Origin: Anniella stebbinsi
Lineage: Eukaryota; Chordata; Lepidosauria; Squamata; Anniellidae
NCBI GenBank assembly: GCA_029215795.1
Contig: JARDYH010000002.1
Coordinates: 271,816,310-271,880,309, forward strand
Length of the DNA stretch: 64,000 nucleotides
Direction: 5' to 3'
Shown here one piece after another: positions 1 to 10,040 of this stretch. Under the pieces are notes generated by a model that worked only from the letters and a program-made list of their open reading frames with translations, did no database searches and was not told the DNA's origin. The position numbers were made by a program, and so were the translations under genes. How positions within the stretch are numbered: the first letter of the stretch is position 1; each line of letters starts with the position of its first letter.

Positions 1-80
1 TGTATGTTTAAAATGTTTTTTTAATCTTTGTGAACTGCCCAGAGAACTTCGGTTCTCTGAATGAATTGAAAGGAAATGAA
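1..80 (+). repeat. LINE 3'-tail fragment (L2-like)
   Basis: The window opens in an AT-rich stretch followed by GAACTGCCCAGAGAAC, which resembles the 3' end of L2-clade LINEs seen more completely at 34055-34550 (GAACTGTGCAGAGAGTGTCG). It is cut off by the window edge. Assignment rests on that short similarity only. Confidence 0.3.
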
Positions 81-415
81 GATATAGCTGCTATGGGCCT
101 TGCCTGGATCATGCCCCCTGCGCCTGCAATTTCTATTTCAAAATAGTGATCCTTAAACCCTCCTACCTACCATGGATTGTTCCTCTGCACCTACTACAGA
201 GTAAACATTAAAAAATTATATGTAGCTGCTAGCCACCTCTTTCAAGTAATGTCTGTTTGGGCCCTAAGCCTGACCAGGTATTTCTATAGGACCACCTACT
301 CACAGAAATTTGATAAGATACTGATAACACTTTCACTAGGGGAGATCAGAGTATGTATGTTGTACCCTTTTCTCCTCTGTTGTATGTGTGGGTTAAGGTT
401 ACTATTAAAGCTGGT
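81..415. other. Unassigned intergenic sequence
   Basis: AT-moderate unique-looking sequence between the LINE tail and the first MITE. Open frames here are short and show no recognisable domain. I see nothing further. Confidence 0.5.
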
Positions 416-423
416 GTGCCAAG

Positions 424-743
424 TAGGCTGACCATATGAAAAGGAGGACAGGGCTCATGTAACTTTAACAGTTGTAGAGAAAAGGTAATTTCAGCCGGCG
501 TAATTTGTATGCAGTTAGTACCTGGTGAACTCCCCTCTTCATCACAACAATTAAAGTTGCAGGCACTATACTAGAGTGGCCAGATACAAAAGAAGGCAGG
601 GCCCCTGCAACTTTAACAGTTGTAATGAAGAAGGAATTTCACCAGGTACGGATTGCATACAAATGACAAGGGCTGAAATTCCCCTTTGTCTACAACTGTT
701 AAAGTTACATGAGCCCTGTCCTCCTTTTCATATGGTCAGCCTA
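424..743. mobile_element. Family-A fold-back MITE, 8-bp TSD (hAT-like)
   Basis: A 320-bp element whose two halves are inverted copies. It begins TAGGCTGACCATATG and ends CATATGGTCAGCCTA. The flanks carry an exact 8-bp direct repeat GTGCCAAG (416-423 and 744-751), as expected of hAT superfamily transposition. Inside each arm lies a second related module (the GAGTGGCCAGATAC type), so the element is a four-part palindrome. It encodes no transposase, and open frames across it are by-products. Other copies lie at 13030-13338, 20516-20835, 48640-48838 and 58847-59346. The target duplication and termini are seen directly; the superfamily is inferred from duplication length. Confidence 0.88.
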
Positions 744-751
744 GTGCCAAG

Positions 752-2070
752 CCTCTCCCTCCCCACTAGCTGTACAATATGCTATTTTGATCCTGGACAT
801 GCAGCTTTGAGATCTACTTTTGCCAACAACATCTCCTTTCCCCAAAGGCAAAGAAGCATAATAGAAATTTAGAAATCCCTTTCAAAAAGTACCTATAACT
901 CAACCGAGATGGCACAGTGTTCCTATAAACACAGTGTCTTACTTGAAACCGGGTGTGCTTCCTCAATTTTATGCCATTTTCCACCTGCAATAAAAAGTGT
1001 GCTAATGGACCTCATGCTAATTGCATTGCTAATACCCAATCAACGGCAGCCTCTTAGGCACATCGTGTCTTTGTAGAAATCTGGGAGCCGCAAGCATTGC
1101 AGCGCGGTCTGTGCTCCTAATGAGACTGACCGCTGGGAGCAAGAAACGATAAGTAATGGACAAAAGGGCTCAGGATGTCAAGGGCAGCAACTGCTGGTAT
1201 TTCAGAGGGGCAAAGTTAAAAAGTATTGGTTTCCAAAGAAGAAGAGCTGTCATCAAACAGACAGCAACGTTCTGCACTTGCAATCTTCTCGGAGGAAGGC
1301 CTGTGAGGCCCATTTTATGGTGTGAAGACTGCACTCGGTAGTGGGGAACTTCATCTACCTTGACCAGAAGCATTAAATGAGAGACACGGCAGATGCCCCT
1401 GCCAGTGGTCTTGGAAGATGGGAATCACTAGGAAACCATGTATGTAGAACACGTATGTAATCAGTAGAAAAGCCATACAAAACCATGTAAAAGCCATACA
1501 TTGGAAACCATGAAACAAAGCAGATCACCCACAGGTTTAAGAAAAACCGGAGGAAGTGCCTCTACAAATGTCAAACAACTCACTGGGTTGCTGCGAGACA
1601 CAAGACCACAGATGGATTTTTAAAAATAGGTTTATTTTAATTTTATTTCTCAGATGTGTATCTTGTCTTTCCTCCAAGGAGTTCTTTGGCAGACTGAAAG
1701 CAGAATACAGTGATTGCCTGTGTGTGTTGGAAAGCGCTTGATGGCCTGGCGAGGAGCGGCAATGTGCCTTGAAAACTGAATTCTCCAGGGTGGGACCATT
1801 CGCTCGTCTATAGCCCCTGGAGTGGAATAGCTCCATGCAGCATTGATTCCCTCTGCCACTAGATAGACTGTGATGACATCCCAAGGAGAGAGGAAGGATG
1901 CACTGCGATTCCCCGATGTGCTATAGCTGACAGGCTCAGGGGAATTCAAGAGTCATTGCAATTGCCCAGACAGCATGATTCCACCCCTGGTTAATTGGAC
2001 CAAATGTAGGGTGGGATACATATTTGCAGGGAGGACGCTGGCCCATTGTTCTATACATGACATAGGAACC
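752..2070. other. Unassigned sequence, no gene seen
   Basis: About 1.3 kb with several 60-115 codon open frames on both strands but no domain, codon bias or splice structure that I can support. No repeat family is recognised. It may hold old unrecognisable transposon sequence. Confidence 0.5.
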
Positions 2071-3321
2071 CAGAAGAGCCCTGCTGGATCAGACCAAAGG
2101 CCTGTCTAGTCATAACATTTATTCATCATGACTAGTAGGCACTTATAGCCTTCTCCTCCATGAATTTGTCTAATTCCTTTTTAAAACTTTCTTAATTGGT
2201 GGTCATCACTACATGAGGTAGTTGTAAATTCTGCAATTTAATTATGAGCTGTGTGATGAAATATTTCCTTCTATCTGTCCTGAATCGTCCACCGCTCAGT
2301 TTCATGGGTTGATTCCTGGTTCTAGTACTATTAGAGGTGGTGAAAAGTCTCTATCCATTTTCTCCATGCCAGTTCACATATCACAGCTATCTAGGGTTTG
2401 TTTAAACCCTGGGTAGTCATGAATGGCTGGGAGTGGCAAGAATGTTGGCTCCCTCTTGCCCACTCCCACTGAGCTACACAACCCAGGGATGCTCCATTCC
2501 TAGGTTGTCTAGCATGACATCTGAATGTGGAATTGGGGGTTGTTAGGGGAGGAACAACCAAGACTTGTAACCTAAGACCAAACCATGGGTAACAAGTAAG
2601 TAAGTTGGAGCAATTAGCAACAGAATCAAATGAGGTTAGATTTCTATGAATTCAATTCACGGATTCTGCATTAGACTGGCTTTTCCTGCACCACACAAAT
2701 TCTGCGGATTTGCAGACCATTTTTTAAAAACTTTCTGGAATTTTACGCAAATTTAGTCCTAGAAAAACATGTACCATTAAACACTGGCTGAAAATTCACA
2801 TTTCCCCAGTAGACTAAAGCATGAAATTTTGGGGAGATTTGTGCAAATGTGCAAGTTGGAACCCCCCCCCAAACCAATTCCATCAGCGAGCGGATGACAG
2901 AATGAAAGATACCTTACAGTTTACACAATGCAGATAGAATGGATTTTTCACTAGCCATACACCCCTAGTTACAAGCCTAGGTTGTTCTTCCTCCCTACAA
3001 CAACAACCCATAATTCAATGTTTGGACATTATGCTAAACAACCCAGGGATAGAATGTCCCTGAGTTTGTTTAGCTGAGTCGAAACCATCTTGCTAGCTTC
3101 GCTTTCATTCATTCACAACTACCCATAGCTTAAACAATCCTTGGGTAGTCGTGACATGCAAATTGGGTCATTTATACACCTCATTAATGTCCCCCTTACC
3201 TTTTTCTAAGGTAGAAAGCCCCAAATGCAGTAACCTTTCCTCATAAGAGAGTTGCTCCAGCTCTTTGATCATTTTGGTTGCCGTTCTCTGCACCTTCTTT
3301 TAAATGTCCTAATAAAAGTGA
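2071..3321 (+). repeat. Old CR1/L3-type LINE tail, split by an insertion
   Basis: 2071-2385 begins with the motif AGAAGAGCCCTGCTGGATCA and continues through CTCCTCCATGAATTTGTCTA, sequence typical of the widespread CR1/L3-type repeat of reptiles and birds. The later part of the same consensus resumes at about 3181-3321 (AAAGCCCCAAATGCAGTAAC, then GAGAGTTGCTCCAGCTC). The 0.8 kb between them is a foreign fold-back element. Many substitutions indicate an old copy. Other fragments of this family occur at 29535-29750 and 30085-30320. Family naming is from memory. Confidence 0.65.
2386..3180. mobile_element. Fold-back element nested in the CR1/L3 repeat
   Basis: Inverted segments pair across the element: GGTTGTTAGGGGAGGAACAA near 2546 against TTGTTCTTCCTCCCTACAAC near 2983, and ACAACCCAGGGATGCTCC near 2478 against a CAACCCAGGGATAGAATG block near 3039. 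A TTGGGTAGTCGTGAC block at the right edge matches CTGGGTAGTCATGAA at the left. It interrupts a repeat whose consensus continues on both sides. Termini and target duplication are not resolved. Confidence 0.55.
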
Positions 3322-5384
3322 GGCAGCAAACACATCTAGCAATATCGCCATGCACTTTGTACGTAAGAAGGAAAGGTGTCTCCAATTTTACCACAGCAAA
3401 GGTGGTACTCTTTCAAATGGTTAGGAAACACTATCCTAACAAGCAAAGGGGGGGGTCTGTATATGGTACTGCATTTTTTTCTCGGCCCCTTGGAGATTAG
3501 GGAATGTATAACCTCACTCTTCCAATTGAGTTCAACCCCATGTCCTAGACCTGCATTACCTTCAGTCTGAAGAACTGACAGAGGTTCCAAGACAGACTTG
3601 AAAGTCACATCAAAGCAACAGAACTCCTTTGTGAACACTAGGTGGCACTCTCGGACTGCAAGGAGTTAATTCACCATCGACACCAGCGTCCTATGTAATT
3701 CTGCCGTTAATGTGCAGAGACCTGGGATCCATTTCAAACTTCTGCTCTTCACCCAGGTAATGTGCTATTTGTGTTATTTTGCACGACATTGTGTGGAAGA
3801 TATCAGACTGAATAACTAGCACTTTATGAACTCACAATATTAACGGAGAATCTGAAAGCATGTCGTGAATTCCAGTATCCATTTAATGAAGGCTGACCCT
3901 GACCCAGACTAAAATATTTTTGCGTTTTTGTGTGTGCATATGATTATGGTAGTCCTGGCTTTTTATTATTTCTTGCTGATCAATTGCTAGGCTAAATGAC
4001 CTACCTTTTCCAACAGCCTACCCAACAGAGGTTCCCAAGTGCTTACTCTAGCAACAGCCCGATCAGTGAAAATATATTGAGACTCAGTTGATGGACACAA
4101 TGATTTAAGTGGGAGAACCCACCACTGAGCTTCCTCTGCTGCACTGTCCCCAGGAGGGATGCTTAAACGTTTTGTTCAGGCTGCATTTTTAAGCAAGCTG
4201 ATCCAATTCACACTTCCCAACAGGATGCAACTGTCTTTGGGTTTTCATGCTTCTCCAAATTTGGTGGTATAGCTCTTGGCTCAAAACAATATACCAAAAT
4301 GCATTAAAAGGCATATTTTAGGATTAAAGTGCATATAAAAATGCTACCTTTGTGAAAAGCCTTAAAAATAATATGAATTTTATTTGCAGGTTGTACGTCA
4401 CAGCTTGTTGTGGAAATGGGAAGGAATGGATTTATTAATGAAACATGCAAAGCTGACACAGACAGATCCATCCATCCTTAGTTTCCAGTAGTACAGTCAA
4501 GAGATGCATAAAAACAACAATAACCATGAATATGATGGTTTTGTCACATAGGAATTGCTACCATATGTAGACAGTACAAAGGCAGAGAGGTGACATCTTA
4601 CCTTGAACCACTATTTTATTACGTACGGATATGCAAGCTTTCAAGTTAGACAGAACTCTTATCAGTGAAAATAGAAAGGTGGGTAACATTTAGATACAGA
4701 GAGGGCATGCACTGGGACTAGATTAAAAAAACAGAACAAGTAATGCTGTACAACTAGAGAACTTTGGATTTGTGGTTCAAATAGCAACTTGCCCCCATCC
4801 TGCTGCTGTATGACATCCCTCTTTTGAAACTGGGGGAAGATTATGAGATGGCCTGGGGGATCTACTGTTCAGGAGAGAAAAGGCAAACAATCCAGTGGGC
4901 AGATCAAAGCCTTTGCTTGCAGTTAAAGTAGCTCTCTGGATCCTGCCCACCTTAGCTGTGAAACTCATTCCAGTTACACAGGATGATTTATACAGTGCCA
5001 TCTATGTACATTTAAAGACCCACAGATTTGATTGTGGAAAAAGCTTTTGCAAACTAGGCGTCACAAGACTCATCTCTGCATGTTTGGTGCTACAGGCTTC
5101 CCACCTGGAATTAGTTATCAATGTACATGGCCCTTGATAGAGTGGTCTAAGCGAACAAGAAAAAGAATTGACTCCCAAAGAGCTTGGAAACTTACATTTT
5201 GACCATGCAGGGGACAACAGAGAGAGATGAAGGATGAGAGGCACATTACCTAGTAGGAGAAATCTAGTAGCACAAGCTTAAATTGGTGAGTTGCCACCAT
5301 CTAGCTCAAAGTGGTGGCTCCTCCCTCAACTTCCATCATAAGGTTGTCTGAGGAAAGAACTTGCCCTGAGGGGATGGAAAAGGA
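3322..5384. other. Unassigned sequence, no gene seen
   Basis: About 2 kb of ordinary AT-rich sequence. Short open frames on both strands are unsupported by any motif. A run of eight Gs near 3450 is the only simple-sequence feature. No mobile element is recognised. Confidence 0.5.
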
Positions 5385-5385
5385 A

Positions 5386-5426
<41 letters not shown>

Positions 5427-5500
5427 CCTGCCTTTTTTCCTCCTTAAGGAACACAAGGCAGCATACATAACCCTCCTCTCCATTTTATCATTTGTTTTGT
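5386..5500 (-). repeat. (AAT)n tract and LINE 3' tail
   Basis: About 13 AAT units (5386-5425) adjoin CCCTGCCTTTTTTCCTCC and AAGGAACACAAGGCAGCATA, a pattern matching L2-type LINE 3' ends in reverse orientation, where the AAT run is the element's own tail. Open frames through it encode homopolymers of Asn or Leu and are not genes. A separate short (ACC)n run lies at 5582-5605. Confidence 0.5.
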
Positions 5501-5873
5501 TTAAATTAAGGCCCACTTCCCTAGAGCTTACATTATTTTCTAAGGCCTTGCAAGCATGCCATTTTCTTCCTTATATGAAAACCATCACCACCACCACCAC
5601 CACCCTGTCCTTGAGGAATCATATGTGGCTACTTTTATTCATACAAAGTGAAAAAAGTGATAAGTTTGAAGATTATACATTTGATGTGAATTTTCGCTAC
5701 AGATCAACGATGTAAAAGCTGAATAATTCCCTCTGATCTTGTTAGAAATGGTTCTGAAAACAGTTGGTTGCAAAATTATCAAGCCTGGGATGTCTTTTAA
5801 ACAACATAAAACAGATCTCCCATATTCAGTTAAAAACAAAACCAAATTACATAGACTCTTGGCTAGTAGAGAG

Positions 5874-6291
5874 TAGGGTGACCAACTGTCAGGATTTCCC
5901 CGGATTTGTCCTGGTTTTTGTTCTATTCTGGGTGTCAGGGGGGATTTTCTGTAATTTTCTATAATGTCCTGGAAAGACACACTTTCCCTTTAAAGGCTGT
6001 ATTAGCATGGTGGGAGAGAATGACACACCTTCTGGAGGTGGGTCATTTCCCTCGCACTGCTCCAATCAGGGCCTGAAAGGGGAAAGCGTGTCATTCCCAG
6101 ACATTATAGAAAAGGCCCTGATTGGAGCAGTGGAGGGTGGGACTTACACACTTTCCCCTCCTCCACCCCATTTCGGGCCTTTAAGGTGGTGGAGGTGAAT
6201 GACATGCATCCCAGAGGCCCCTGAAAGCTGCTTTCCCACCCCCACCCCACTGGGTGTCCTCTTTTTTAGTTTCCCAAATGTGGTCACCCTA
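5874..6291. mobile_element. 418-bp hAT-like MITE with exact 8-bp TSD
   Basis: The element starts TAGGGTGACCAACTG and ends TGTGGTCACCCTA. The flanks are GTAGAGAG at 5866-5873 and 6292-6299, an exact 8-bp target duplication. The terminal 11 bp match those of family A but the interior is different, carrying inverted segments built around AAAGGGGAAAGCG and GACACACTTTCC. It has no coding capacity. It probably used the same transposase as family A, since the ends are shared. Confidence 0.85.
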
Positions 6292-6488
6292 GTAGAGAGG
6301 AACTATAAGACAGGCTTCAGGCTACTGTGGAACAATCCTGTCTGTTGCTTCCTTTTGTATTCAAAAGTTTGAAGATGCTTTGTGCATGTCAATACAAAAA
6401 TTAGCACTGAGTGCAGAAGGCCCTCCAGTTTTCATAGCCTTATCCACAGGTTGAAAGAATGGGAGGAAATTCCTTTTGGAAGTTAAGC

Positions 6489-6915
6489 TGTGAAGGTTTG
6501 AGGCCTATGAAGGCTAGGTTAGAAATTCAGGCCTAGGGACCTGGGGTTTTTCTGTTGGGAGGCCATATCCCTGTGAGGAAAAGTTTCATTTCTCCAGTAA
6601 GGATTCATTTCCTCAAAATGGGAACTTTACATTTTGGAAAAGAGGGTATAAAACTGAGAAAAATCAAAGCCAGGGGCAGACTAGGGGCAGAGGAAGACTA
6701 GAGCCACAGAAAGACAAGACCTTAAGGAAGAAGCATAAAGAAGCATATTAGGGTGAAGAATTTGTGTTTTTGCAACTTTTATTATCTTTTAATGCCTTTT
6801 TATCACTCAGCTATTGATTAAATACTTTTAATTGTAAGTAGCTTGTTTTACTTTACTAGTAAACTGTTGTGTTAAACCTAAAGTGTCTGGAGTGTCACTC
6901 ACCCCATGTCTACAG
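6489..6915 (+). mobile_element. Possible solo LTR of an endogenous retrovirus
   Basis: About 430 bp with the layout of a retroviral LTR: it begins TGTGAAGGTTTGAG, has a TATA-like GGGTATAAAACTG near 6643, a GATTAAATAC near 6815 that could act as a weak polyadenylation signal, then a T/G-rich stretch and GTGTCTGGAGTGTCAC. No flanking duplication is found and the right end abuts the L2 tail. It could equally be unrelated sequence with a chance TATA box. Confidence 0.33.
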
Positions 6916-6941
6916 CCTAAACCCCACCTTACTGGGAATGG

Positions 6942-6973
<32 letters not shown>

Positions 6974-9900
6974 TATTTATTTATTTCTTACCCGCCTCTC
7001 CCAACAGACCGAGGTGGGGAACAGCACCAAACACAAAATACAAAACTGATTACAAGCACATAAAACCAATACCTCATTAAAATAACAATAAAACACCAAT
7101 AAAACACTTTAAAATTCATCTGGGTAGGCCTGCCGGAAGAGATCAGTCTTTATAGATCTTTTAAATTCCTGAAGACTGGTGAGTTGGCGAATCTCTCCCG
7201 GCAGGTCATTCCACAATCTGGGAGCGGCAGAAGAGAAGGTCCCCTGGGTAACGGTTGTCAGTCTAGTTCTTGTTGACTGTAGTAAATTCTTCCCAGAGGA
7301 CCTGAGTGTGCGGGGCGGATTGTATGGGAGAAGGCGATCCTGGACCCAAACCATGTAGGGCTTTAAAGGTAATAACCAACACTTTGTACTTCGCCTGGAA
7401 ACTGATTGGCAGCCAGTGAAGAGATTTTAAAACTGGTGTAATGTGGTCATCCCTAGATGTACCGGTGACCAACCTGGCTGCCATATTTTGAACTAGTTGA
7501 AGTTTCTGGACTAGGCACAGAAGTAGCCCTATGTACAGCGCATTGCAGATGTCGAGCCTCGAAGTTACCAGCGCGTGCACTACTGATTTTAGGTCTTCCA
7601 ACTCTAGGAAGGGGCGCAGCTGGCATATCAGCCGAAGCTGATAGTAGGCACTCCTGGCAGTCGCATCTATCTGAGCTGTCATTTGGAGCGATGGATCCAG
7701 GAGCACCCCCAAGCTGCGAACACAGCCTTTCAGGGGGAGTGTAACTCCATCCAGAACTGGTGACACACCTCCAACCCCAGGTTGTGGCCCTTGACAGTAA
7801 GCACCTCCGTCTTGTCTGGATTCTGCCTCAGTTTGTTTTTCCTCATCCAGCCCATTACCGCCTCCAAGCATTCATTCAGAGGAGACACACTATCCTTAGC
7901 TGACGCTGTTGTCAAAGGCATAGAGAAATATATTTGGGTGTCATCAGCATATTGATAGCACCCCGCCCCATGCCTCCGGATGATCTCTCCCAGCGGTTTC
8001 ATGTAGATGTTAAACAGCATTGGGGATAGGATGGCACCTTGTGGTACACCACATAGCTGCTCTTTCTTTGAAGAGCAACTATCCCCAAGCATCACCATCT
8101 GGAACCTGTCCGAGAGGTAGGACTGGAACCACTGAAGCACAGTGCCCCCGAGTCCCAATTCCCTCAGGCGTTCCAGAAGGATACCATGGTCGATGGTATC
8201 GAAAGCCGCTGAGAGGTCCAGGAGTACCAACAGGGACACACTCCCCCTGTCAATACTTAAGCGTAGATCATCCACTAAGGTGACCATAGCTGTCTCAACT
8301 CCGTATCCTGCTCTGAAGCCAGTTTGAAATGGGTCTAGAAAATCTGTATCATCCAAAACTGCTTGCAGTTGGAAGGCAACCGCCCTCTCGATCACCTTGC
8401 CCAAAAATGGAAGATTTGATACTGGCCTATAGTTATTAAAGTCCAGGGGAACCAGGGAGGGCTTTTTTAGAAGTGGCTGTACTACCGCTTCTTTTAAACA
8501 TGATGGAAAACTCCCCTCCCTGAGAGATGCATTAATAATATATTGTAATTGTGATCTAACTGCATCTCCTCCCTGGGCGACCAGCCAAGAAGGACAGGGA
8601 TCGAGAGGGCAAGTCGTTCTCCTCATTCGACCAAGCAGCTTGTCCACGTCCTCGGTACTCACCAACTGAAACTGATCCAGTGTAATTCTACTCGCGGAGT
8701 TGCTGGACACTCCATTGTCAGCCTCTGCTATAACAAAAGCATCTAAGTCAGCTCTTATCCGAGAGATTTTATCTGTGAAATGATCGTTAAAGGCATCACA
8801 GCGAACTACCAAAGGCTCTAAAATCGGGTTCAGGGGGGAGGGTGCCCGGGTTAGACCCCTCACCACCCTGAACAGTTCTGCTGGATGCGAATTCGCAGAT
8901 GCAATGCATGCAGAGAAGAAAGCTTTCTTCGCTGCACGTATTGCCACCCCATAGGAACGAAGATGTTCTCTATGTCGTGTCTTATTGGATATAAGTCGAG
9001 TTTTCCGCCATCGGCGCTCCAGTCACCATTATTTCTGCTTCAGCTCCCTGAGATCTTCTGTATACCAGGGCGCCCGATTAGAAGCGGGTCGGAGAGGACG
9101 TTTGGGGGCAATCGTGTCAATAGCCCTAGTTAGGTCTTGATTCCATCTCTTGACCAGGGCTTCTACAGGATCGTCGATGATACCAGCCATAGATCCCTCC
9201 AAGGCCTTCTGGAATCTAAATGGACCCATCAGCCTTCGAGGGTGGACCATCTTAATAGGTCTGCCACCCCTGCAGGGGTGGGTAGTAGCCGTGATACTAA
9301 CTCTAACCAGAAAATGGTCTGTCCATGACAATGCAGAGGTATTTGTTACCTCTGCCCACAGATCTGTCTGTTCGGAGCTGAAGACAGCATTGAGGGTGTG
9401 ACCTGCTGAATGTGTAGGTCCAGAGACCAATTGGGATAGGCCCATGGTTGTCATGGATGCCATGAACTCCCGAGCTGCACCTGACAAACCAGCCTCGAAT
9501 GGGATATTGAAATCGCCCAGGACCAAAAGCTTGGGCGAATACAACACCAACTCCGAGACCAGTTCCGTGAGCTCGGCCAGGGAGTCTGATAGGCAGCGGA
9601 GTGGCCGGTACACTAACAGAATCCCTAGTCTATCCCTGGCCTTCAGACTCAGGTACACACACTCAATGTGATTCAATTGCCGGACAGGAAGTCTGGTCAG
9701 GTTAAGATTGTCCTTGCAGACCACAGCTACTCCACCCCCCCCCCCTCGCCCACTTTCCCTCACCTGCTCACTAACACAGTATCCAGCTGGGAGAGCCTGG
9801 GCCCATGTCGGCCCACTATCATCTCCCAGCCAGGTTTCTGTGAAGCATGCCAGGTCGGCCTCCTCATCTATAAGGAGGTCATAGATGATATTTGTTTTAT

Positions 9901-10040
9901 TTTTAACTGACCTGGCATTGCATAGGCAGAAGGTAAAAAGAAGGAAGGTGGGACTCTTTAGGAGGCAGAGATCCTTAAAGACTTGCTCAGGAAGTCATAG
10001 AAGGAACTCTATAGCTGTCTCTATGGTGCGAGTTGCTGCC
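6942..10040 (-). mobile_element. L2-clade LINE, minus strand, nearly complete
   Basis: A roughly 3.1-kb non-LTR retrotransposon. Its 3' tail is the (AAT)n run at 6942-6975, followed leftward-to-rightward by a 3' UTR block (TTATTTCTTACCCGCCTCTC), the reverse transcriptase and then the endonuclease. The coding strand is the minus strand. The 5' end near 10040 is approximate, because the coding frame runs past 9912 and then fades. The tail block recurs at 56599-56757. No target duplication could be fixed. Confidence 0.85.
7109..10020 (-). pseudogene. L2-type ORF2: endonuclease + reverse transcriptase, frameshifted
   Basis: Reading right to left, an apurinic-type endonuclease comes first (to about 9029), with CFTETWLGDD, LVLGDFNIPFE and SWTDHFLV, the metal- and DNA-binding motifs of LINE endonucleases. 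The frame remains open upstream of 9763 to about 9960 without an ATG. A frameshift between 9029 and 8947 leads into the reverse transcriptase (8947-7730): YRPVSNLPFLGKVIERA, LLDLSAAFDTIDH (motif A), GVPQGAILSPMLFN (motif B), YQYADDTQIYF (catalytic motif C) and NPDKTEVL. Two more shifts are needed near 7750-7870 and 7270-7350 to reach the C-terminus with RLWNDLPGEIRQL. The product would nick target DNA and copy its own RNA there. Frameshifts with few stops suggest moderate age. Confidence 0.87.

Noticed and set aside
5301..5715. Open frames on both strands across the AAT tract (homopolymers of Asn or Leu)
   Set aside because: They exist only because a trinucleotide tract has no stops in some frames. 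The tract is a LINE tail and no domain flanks it.
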